64,000 bases of DNA from Przewalskia tangutica (lineage: Eukaryota; Streptophyta; Magnoliopsida; Solanales; Solanaceae). Below are positions 57,924 to 64,000 of this stretch, in pieces (the first letter of the stretch is position 1; every line of letters begins with the position of its first letter). The notes below the pieces were generated by a model. It saw only the letters and a list, made by a program, of their open reading frames with translations, ran no database searches and had not been told where the DNA came from. The DNA is taken from the NCBI GenBank assembly GCA_029844215.1, contig CM056724.1, positions 81,859,093 to 81,923,092 of the forward strand. Reading direction: 5' to 3'. A program made the translations under genes and the position numbers.

Positions 57924-58743
57924 TGTCACGACCCGACCCCGGACCCGCGACTGGTGCCCTATCTGGACACCCTTACAGGTATACATCAGAGATAACCAGC
58001 GGAATATAAATAAAGCTCATAGACATGCAGTAATGTGAAATAAGAACCAGACTAGCTGATAAGGCCACCTTTCTGCATATATACATAACAAAGGGATACA
58101 TCTTTTACAAGTTCAACCCACAAAATATGACTACAGACCTCTAAGAGTTTGGACCCTATCTATGACGGAACAGGGCCCCGCCATACCCTTGAATGTACAT
58201 AAATCTACAACAACAGGGATCCATACCAAAAGGTAAGCCTCCGGAGTAATGGAGCCTCCCAAAAGCTGAACAGTGATCCTAAGAGTGAGGATCAGCAACC
58301 TGTTTACCTCTACCTGCGGCATGAACGCAGCCCCCGAGGAAAGGGGGTCAGTACAAAACATGTACCAAGTATATGAAACTGAAAGTACTGTAATGAAATC
58401 ATATAGTCTAAAATAAAGCTGGAGACATCTATGATAACTAAATTAACAGTACACTGTGTCTTACTAATAATAAGAGTAAATAAGAGTAAACTTTACTGTT
58501 TTAAAAAATAGGAAGTTTATGATCAAACTAGGGCCACCCGCCCATAATATCATTATGCAATCCTACTCCTGGGAATATTTCACCCGCATAGGCCTTGTGG
58601 ACCCGCATGAGGCAATTTGCCTCGCATGAGACTATTTCACCCGCATATGACTATTTCACACGCATAGAACCTGTGAGCCCGCAATGAGCATATACGCCAT
58701 ACTCGCATCGTGGGGAGCAAATCCACGGAAATGCAAAATGCAA
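57924..58743 (-). repeat. Element I: LTR fragment, same family as H, reversed
   Basis: Starts TGTCACGACCCGACCCCGG and runs through the shared 3' LTR blocks (GC-rich hairpin 58164-58182, CTGCGGCATGAACGCAG near 58313) into a region of GCATGAGGC-type repeats. It is cut at 58743 by insertion of E. The predicted duplication of E is TGCAA (58739-58743). Confidence 0.85.
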
Positions 58744-61250
58744 TGTTATACCCCGTAGTTCCATAGTATGTATGTGAGGACGTACGTACAATTGTGTAAG
58801 CCCTAATTAGGTTAAGGACGAAATTGTGAACTTTCAACGGAAAAGATTCCGAAACTTGTGAAGGAAATTTTACGTTTTTAATATTTTAACCGATTACGGA
58901 TTTTTCCGAGAGATGAAATATTTTGGACCAATAGGAGGGCGACATGTGTCACCCTTAAGTGGCATGTTTGGACGAAAATTGTGGGCAAGTGGCCAAGTCA
59001 AGAAGTCAAGTCTTGGAAGATATTTTGTGGGCAAGTGGGAAGGGTGCCTTGGACGTTTTTTAGGTGCAAGTGGCTAGCCACATGGCTCATTTTTGTGGTG
59101 GACATATGTCCCAAAGTTGTGATGGACATATGTCCCAATGTTATGGTGGACACTTGGTGGAAGACTCCACTCACACAAGCAACCAAATCTTCACCCTCCA
59201 CTTGCTTGAATCTTGACCCTTGATTGTCCTATAAATACCCCCCTTAAGTGCAAGACTTCTTCATCCACTAAACAATTTCCAAGTCTCAAAATCCCTCCCC
59301 CTTTGTAGTAGTTCTCGTCCAATACCCCTCTCCCTTAACCAAACTTTGTCCAAAAATTCTTAAACTCTTAAGTGTTCTTCCTTAGTGTATTAGGAAGATT
59401 ATTAGCCAAAGGTTAGACAAGATTTCACACCCTAGCCCCTAAAACTACCCCTTGGCCGAGAGCATGGCAAGAACAAACCTAAGTGTTCTTCACTTGTTTG
59501 AGTTGATTCTTGAATATAAGTTGGTTAGGAGCTTCTAAAGGTGATTTGTGGTGGTTTGGAACACAAAGATTTGGAGCTAAACCTTGCTTAGGAGCGACTT
59601 ATATCTTGGATAATTTTGGGCTTATCGAGGTAAATATCTTTGTCCTTCTATTGTAATTAGAGATTACATACTGTAGTAGTATAGAAATGAGTATAAGATT
59701 TATAGAAGGATGGTATAAAAGAAGAGAATGGAACTGTACTTACATCAATGTATTTACGAGACTTGTGTAGTTTTACTGCAGGGAAGTGCTGCCCAATTTT
59801 CCGTAGAATTAAGAACCTTCTGCTTAGAATATTCTACAGAGTAGTCTAGACGTTGATAGACGTATTTAACTATTATAGGTTGATACTCTGCGCACGACAT
59901 ATTCGACTTGGCAGGTGGATTGAGTCGAGGAGGTATGTGATCCTTCCTATACGCTTGAGCATGATATTTGTGAAATATATATAGTACGGTAGACGTACGT
60001 GTGTTAACTAAATTTGGTTTTACTTTGATGTCTTTTGACTTGAGGTTTAAATAATAAGAATCTTGAAGTATTTCAAAAGAGTTATGAATCATTTTGAAAG
60101 AAAAGAAATACTTGGTTTTAAAAGCTTAAGTGTTATACTAACTTTATGGGAAGTTAGGTATAACGACTTAAGAAAGATAAAAGGAACGGTTTACTTATTT
60201 GCTTATGAAAGCCTTGTAATGATTTCTAGAAAGTGTGGTAAGTTGGTTTGATAAGTAAACATGTTATGATGCTACGTGTGTTAGTGTCTTGTGATGTTTG
60301 TGTAAGGGGGTTATTCTTGTTGTGCTTATGTTGTTAAACGATAAGCCCAGATCGGTATTATATCACATACCCCGACTTGTTATGATGCCGAGGATTTGCC
60401 ACCTCGATGCGAGGAATACCTCACGCGTCCACGCGACCTACGCGAGCTGCGGAGTTCCGTGATTGATCACTCCGGTGTGTTACGCCGATGCGAGGAATAC
60501 CTCACGCGGTCCAGTGACTATCACGAGTCGGGGTCGAGGATGATGCCATGGTTAGCTACCCCCGATGCGAGGAATACCTCATGCGGGCCTATGTGGCTTA
60601 TGCGGACTGCGGGAGTTCCAGGATTAGGCTCGCATAATGATAATATGGGTGAATGGCCTTGCTTCGATCATTAACGGCCTAGAAAAGACCAGTTATGTTA
60701 TATCTATTTTTGCTCTTGGTTATGCTGTGGCACTATGTGCGGTTACATTGGTTGTTTCGTACGTATTTGTAAAATTAGTTTTAAAATGATATGATTTCAT
60801 TTAAGTACTTTACAGTTTCACATACTTGGTAATTGTCAGATCGACCTCCTTCGGGCCGCGTTCACGCCGCAGGTAGAGGTACTCGCTGTTGATCCCCGCT
60901 CCTAGGATCACCGTTCCGCTTGGGAAAGCCCCGTTTCTCCGGAGGCTTATCGTTTGGGTATGATCTCCCTGTCATTTGTAGCTTTATGTACATTCAGGGT
61001 ATGGCGGGGCCCTGTCCCGCCATAGTTGTTTACATTCCTAGAGGTCTGTAGTCCTGTTGTAAGTTGGGATGTAACTGTTCACTCTTGATGTATATATACA
61101 TGCCGAAAGGCAATCTTTTCTTGGATAAACTGTGTCTCATTTTACGTATGTTTTATGTCTTGTTTTTATATACCGCTGGTTACTCTGATGTATGTCTACT
61201 TGGGTGCCCGGGTAAAGCACCAGTCACGGGCCCGTGATCGGGTCGTGACA
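58744..61250 (+). repeat. 5' LTR of E
   Basis: 2507 bases from TGTTATACCCCG to GGGTCGTGACA. It holds the TATA box 59230-59236, GTACGGTAGACGTAC near 59985, palindrome 60125-60172, three copies of GATGCGAGGAATACCTC (60404, 60485, 60562) and the GC-rich hairpin 61003-61021. Confidence 0.93.
59230..59236 (+). promoter_or_regulatory. TATA box of LTR E
   Basis: TATAAAT followed by ACCCCCCTTAAG and CTTCTTCATCC, closely parallel to LTR Z. Confidence 0.6.
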
Positions 61251-61254
61251 AAAG

Positions 61255-61266
61255 TGGTATCAGAGC
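61255..61266 (+). other. Primer-binding site of E
   Basis: TGGTATCAGAGC after LTR and AAAG. Confidence 0.92.
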
Positions 61267-61458
61267 AGTTAATCCTCGGAAAGTGTCTACAGACCGTATC
61301 TAGTAGAGTCTTGATTATCGGTGTGTTGTGCACCACACCAATAATCAGGAGGCTATATGATATTTAGGATTGGTTTCCATTCTTCTCACTCTGAGATCGT
61401 GCTTTAGAGCTGTGTTATAAGTTGGACCCCTCTAACGTATTTCTTTTCTTTATCGCTT

Positions 61459-62154
61459 ATGCCTCCACGCCAGCAACCCGCCTGAAGGGCAAGGCAGCCG
61501 GCGGAGGCGCTAGTAGTACACGTAGGGTCACGAGGCCTGTGCCCGCCTTTACCCGAGGCGATACCTCGACGGGCGAGTTCCACGACGCCGCCCAAAGAGA
61601 GTTTAGAGCCGCAATCGTGGCTACCGAGACCACAAGACTGCGCCTCGGTCCCACACCGAGCAGAGGAGATGGGTTACGTGAGATGACCCGCCACTAGCCG
61701 TGATCAGGCCAGACATACGGATAGATCGACGCAGTTAGCCCAAAGAGCACCCGTGGTTCATCCTAGATCGGATAGCTTGAGACTACGGGATTTTACGAGT
61801 CAGAGCCCGCCAGAGTTCTACGGGTCGAGGCCTGAGGATGATCCGCAGGAGTTCATCCGACAGTTACAGCGGATCATGAGAGTGATCAGGGCTTCGGAGA
61901 CCGAGTCAGTGATCTTAGGTTCACATCGGCTGCGTGATACTGCAGTTGACTAGTTTGATTCGTGGGAGTTGTCCCGGGGAGAGCATGCCCTTCCAGCGGT
62001 ATGAGACGAGTTCTCGGAGGCTTTTCTCAGCCACTTCTTGCCTCCGCAGATGAGGAGGGCACGGGCCGACATATTTCTGATGCTGAGACAGAGAGGGCGC
62101 ACAGTCCGGGAGTACAACGTGGAGTTCGACTCGTTGGCTTGATATGTCCCCGCA
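61459..62154 (+). pseudogene. gag: gag N-terminal part of E, broken
   Basis: The expected start ATG at 61459 gives MPPRQQPA and then a stop. In the next phase (to 61697) RGDTSTGEFHDAAQREFRAA continues the gag N-terminus. The frame 61753-61953 reads SPPEFYGSRPEDDPQEFIRQ and RASETESV, the capsid-like core, and ends D-stop where a Trp is usual. A further stop at about 62142 (TTGGCTTGATATG) precedes VADMEDRVHRY. At least two phase changes and two stops separate the pieces. Confidence 0.8.
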
Positions 62155-63378
62155 TTGGTGGCAGACATGGAGGACCGAGTGCACCGCTACGTCACCAGGC
62201 TCGACGACTATTTGGCAGAGGGTTGCTCAGGTGTAGCTCTTCAGCCGGGAATGGACATTGCCCGCATGCAGGATTATGCACTGGGATGTGAGGAGCGTAG
62301 AGGCCAGCGGGTTGTCAGATTTCAGCAGAAGAAGGCCAGGACGGCAGGGTCTTTTGGTGGCTCTCGGGGTGGACGATCTCAGCAGCAGACTAGATTTGCA
62401 CCACCGCCAGTTCAGAGCACTCCTACACCGTCTTCAGGACAGCCAGGGTATTCGGGGGCAGATCAGGGCCCCAGGACTTCGGACTTCCAGGGTAGCAGGG
62501 GTGCTAACCGATCGAGGTCCTCTCAGTGTGTCCGATGCGGTAGATTCCATTCCGGGAGTTGTGGTACTACTTCGGGAGTTTGCTACACTTGCGGCCAGCA
62601 GGGTCACTATGCGAGAGACTGTCCGACCAGAGGCAGCGCAGATGGTAGGGGTCAGCCTACAGGGTCTTTCGTCGGGTGCTCTTCACCTACGGTTACTCGC
62701 CCCGGAGGGCAGGGTGCTCAGGGACCAGCAGGTCGCGGCAGAGGTCGTGGCAGGGGTCCTAGTTCTAGCGGTCCTCAGAACCGCATTTATGCCTTGTCCA
62801 GCCGACAGGACCAGGAGGCATCACCGGATGTCGTCACAGGTACCTTATCAGTTTCTTGTTGTGACGTGTATGCCTTGATAGATCCGGGTTCTACTTTGTC
62901 CTATATATCTCCCCATATTTCTAGTAGGATAGGGATAGAGCCTGAGTCCATAGACCCTTTTGAGGTAGCTACGCCAGTGGGTGATTCAGTGGTAGCTCGG
63001 CGGGTATATAGGGCTTGCCCAGTGTCTTTATGCAGTCGTCAGACCCTAGCCAACTTGATAGAGTTGGATATTACCAATTTTGATATGATCATGGGTATGG
63101 ATTGGTTAGCTTCTTGCTACGCCAATGTAGACTACAGGGAGAGAGTGGTACAGTTCCAGTTTCCTGGAGAGCCGGTTATTGAGTGGGAGGGGAACACTGT
63201 GTCGCCGAGGGGTAGGTTTATTTCTTACCTCAAGGCTAGGAAGATGGTGCAGAAGGGGTATATCTACCATCTCATTCGGGTGTTTGATAATCGAGGTGCG
63301 GTACCAGATTTTCACGGCCCAGAGTCGAGAGTTTCGGATGTGTTTCAGACGACCTCGCATCCTCCCGAGAGGAGATAG
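62155..63378 (+). CDS. gag-pol: gag C-terminus, zinc knuckle and protease of E, 407 codons open
   Basis: The longest open frame of the window. Residues 1-45 end the capsid region (GMDIARMQDYALG at 32-44). Residues 60-120 are a Ser/Gln/Arg-rich linker. CVRCGRFHSGSC and the nucleocapsid knuckle CYTCGQQGHYARDC (143-156) follow. A Gly/Arg-rich tract at 183-203 leads to the retropepsin: CCDVYALIDPGSTLSYIS (235-252, active-site Asp 243) and MGMDWLASC (313-321). Residues 326-407 are the linker to RT. The Met at 62155 is not the natural start: it merely follows the stop at about 62142. The frame shifts after PPERR, where EIEFCIDV continues in another phase. Confidence 0.85.
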   Translation: MVADMEDRVHRYVTRLDDYLAEGCSGVALQPGMDIARMQDYALGCEERRGQRVVRFQQKKARTAGSFGGSRGGRSQQQTRFAPPPVQSTPTPSSGQPGYSGADQGPRTSDFQGSRGANRSRSSQCVRCGRFHSGSCGTTSGVCYTCGQQGHYARDCPTRGSADGRGQPTGSFVGCSSPTVTRPGGQGAQGPAGRGRGRGRGPSSSGPQNRIYALSSRQDQEASPDVVTGTLSVSCCDVYALIDPGSTLSYISPHISSRIGIEPESIDPFEVATPVGDSVVARRVYRACPVSLCSRQTLANLIELDITNFDMIMGMDWLASCYANVDYRERVVQFQFPGEPVIEWEGNTVSPRGRFISYLKARKMVQKGYIYHLIRVFDNRGAVPDFHGPESRVSDVFQTTSHPPERR

Positions 63379-63861
63379 AGTTTTGTATCGATGTGCTGCC
63401 AGATACTCGACCTATATCCATTCCGCCATACAGAATAACACCTGCCGAGTTGAGAGAGTTGAAGGACCACCGAGAGATTTCCGGAGAAGCGGCTTCATCA
63501 GCCTAGTGTTTCTCCCAGGGAGCGCCGATATTGTTCGTGAAGAAGGGACGGACGCCGCGACGCATGTGTTGATTACAAAGGTGAACAAGGTGACTATTAA
63601 GAATGTATACCCTTCCTGTGATTGATGATTTGTTCGACCAGTTGCAGGGTGCGAGATGTTTCTCCAAGATTGACCTGCGATCGGGCTATCATCAGGTGCG
63701 AGTTAGAGAGGCGGATGTCCCTAGGACTGCATTCCGGACCCGATACGGGCACTATGAGTTCAGGGTTATGTCTTTCGGTTTGACCAATGCTCCGGCGGTA
63801 TTTATATATTTGATGAACCGAGTGTTCAAGCCATTTTTGGATACGTTTGTGATAGTATTCA
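63379..63861 (+). pseudogene. pol: Reverse transcriptase N-terminal half of E, interrupted by J
   Basis: After a phase change, 63370-63480 reads LPDTRPISIPPYRITPAELR, the RT entry. Phase is lost again before NKVTIKN (about 63583). The frame 63603-63861 encodes LPVIDDLFDQLQGARCFSKI, DLRSGYHQVRV, FRTRYGHYEF and MSFGLTNAPAVF up to DTFVIVF. The next residues should be the catalytic I-D-D, but the LTR of J starts at 63862, so the open frame runs on into J for about 35 meaningless codons. Confidence 0.88.
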
Positions 63862-64000
63862 TGTCACACCCCGAAAATCGAGCCCGTGACTGGTGCCTTA
63901 CCCCGGGCACCCTAGCGATACAACATCAGAGAAAACCAGCGGAAATAAAAACTTTAAACATGAAATGAGAGACATGATAAATAAACAGGCCAACCAAAAC
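63862..64000 (-). repeat. Element J: LTR edge inserted in E
   Basis: TGTCACACCCCG, GTGACTGGTGCCTTACCCCG and CAACATCAGAGAAAACCAGC match the 3' LTR edge type of A and C in reverse. It continues beyond the window. Confidence 0.85.

Larger units (their letters stand above)
58744..63861 (+). mobile_element. Element E: 5' two thirds of a Tekay-like Ty3/gypsy element
   Basis: LTR 58744-61250, primer site 61255-61266, gag, protease and half of RT; the rest is beyond J, which is inserted at 63862. Its gag-protease frame is the best-preserved coding stretch in the window and still contains many CAG/CTG codons. The leader is shared with F. Confidence 0.92.

Noticed and set aside
62258..62878. 206-codon frame overlapping the gag-protease frame of E
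   Set aside because: Shadow in another phase of 62155-63378, which has clear knuckle and protease motifs.

Overview
This 64 kb window is plant nuclear heterochromatin made almost entirely of nested LTR retrotransposons. I found no cellular protein-coding gene, tRNA or rRNA gene. Chromodomain-type Ty3/gypsy elements with very long LTRs (2.4-3.6 kb) and an initiator-Met tRNA primer site, a Tat/Ogre-like element, and a Tork-like Ty1/copia relic point to a eudicot. The LTR style suggests an asterid such as Solanaceae, but that is an impression and not proven.

Layout (letters are labels used here). Z (1-3754, +) is the 3' end of a Tekay-like element inserted in the LTR of C. C (3755-51695, -) is a gag-only element with no pol, interrupted three times: by Z, by A in its gag, and by D in its right LTR. 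A (6151-25534, -) has a deleted gag-pol, and its right LTR is split by B. B (15084-24778, -) is a structurally complete but frame-broken gag-PR-RT-RH-IN-chromodomain element with a target-site duplication. D (28292-49906, -, TSD TCGTT) is a non-autonomous Ogre/Tat-like element whose 3' side carries several families of tandem repeats. F (33701-45549, +, TSD GTCGG) sits inside D and is a tandem LTR-int-LTR-int-LTR array of a coding-poor relative of C. C itself interrupts G (51696-about 52350, -), a gag/protease fragment.

To the right lie H (52361-54577, + LTR, 5' truncated), a Ty1/copia fragment lacking integrase (54578-57923, -), I (57924-58743, - LTR of the same family as H), E (58744-63861, +, LTR, PBS, gag, protease and part of RT) and J (63862-64000, - LTR start) inserted at the RT catalytic motif of E. 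Order of insertion on the deepest paths is G<C<D<F and G<C<A<B.

The most important cross-cutting observation is that many repeat copies show C-A-G or C-T-G trinucleotides replaced by CG, CGA or TCG, even inside the tRNA-complementary primer sites of A and B. This looks like a base-calling artefact at CHG-methylated cytosines in an under-polished long-read assembly. Many frameshifts described below may therefore be technical. The best genuine structural novelties are the F tandem element, the C/F non-autonomous lineage, the D satellite-like 3' region, and three short hairpins conserved across otherwise distinct families.
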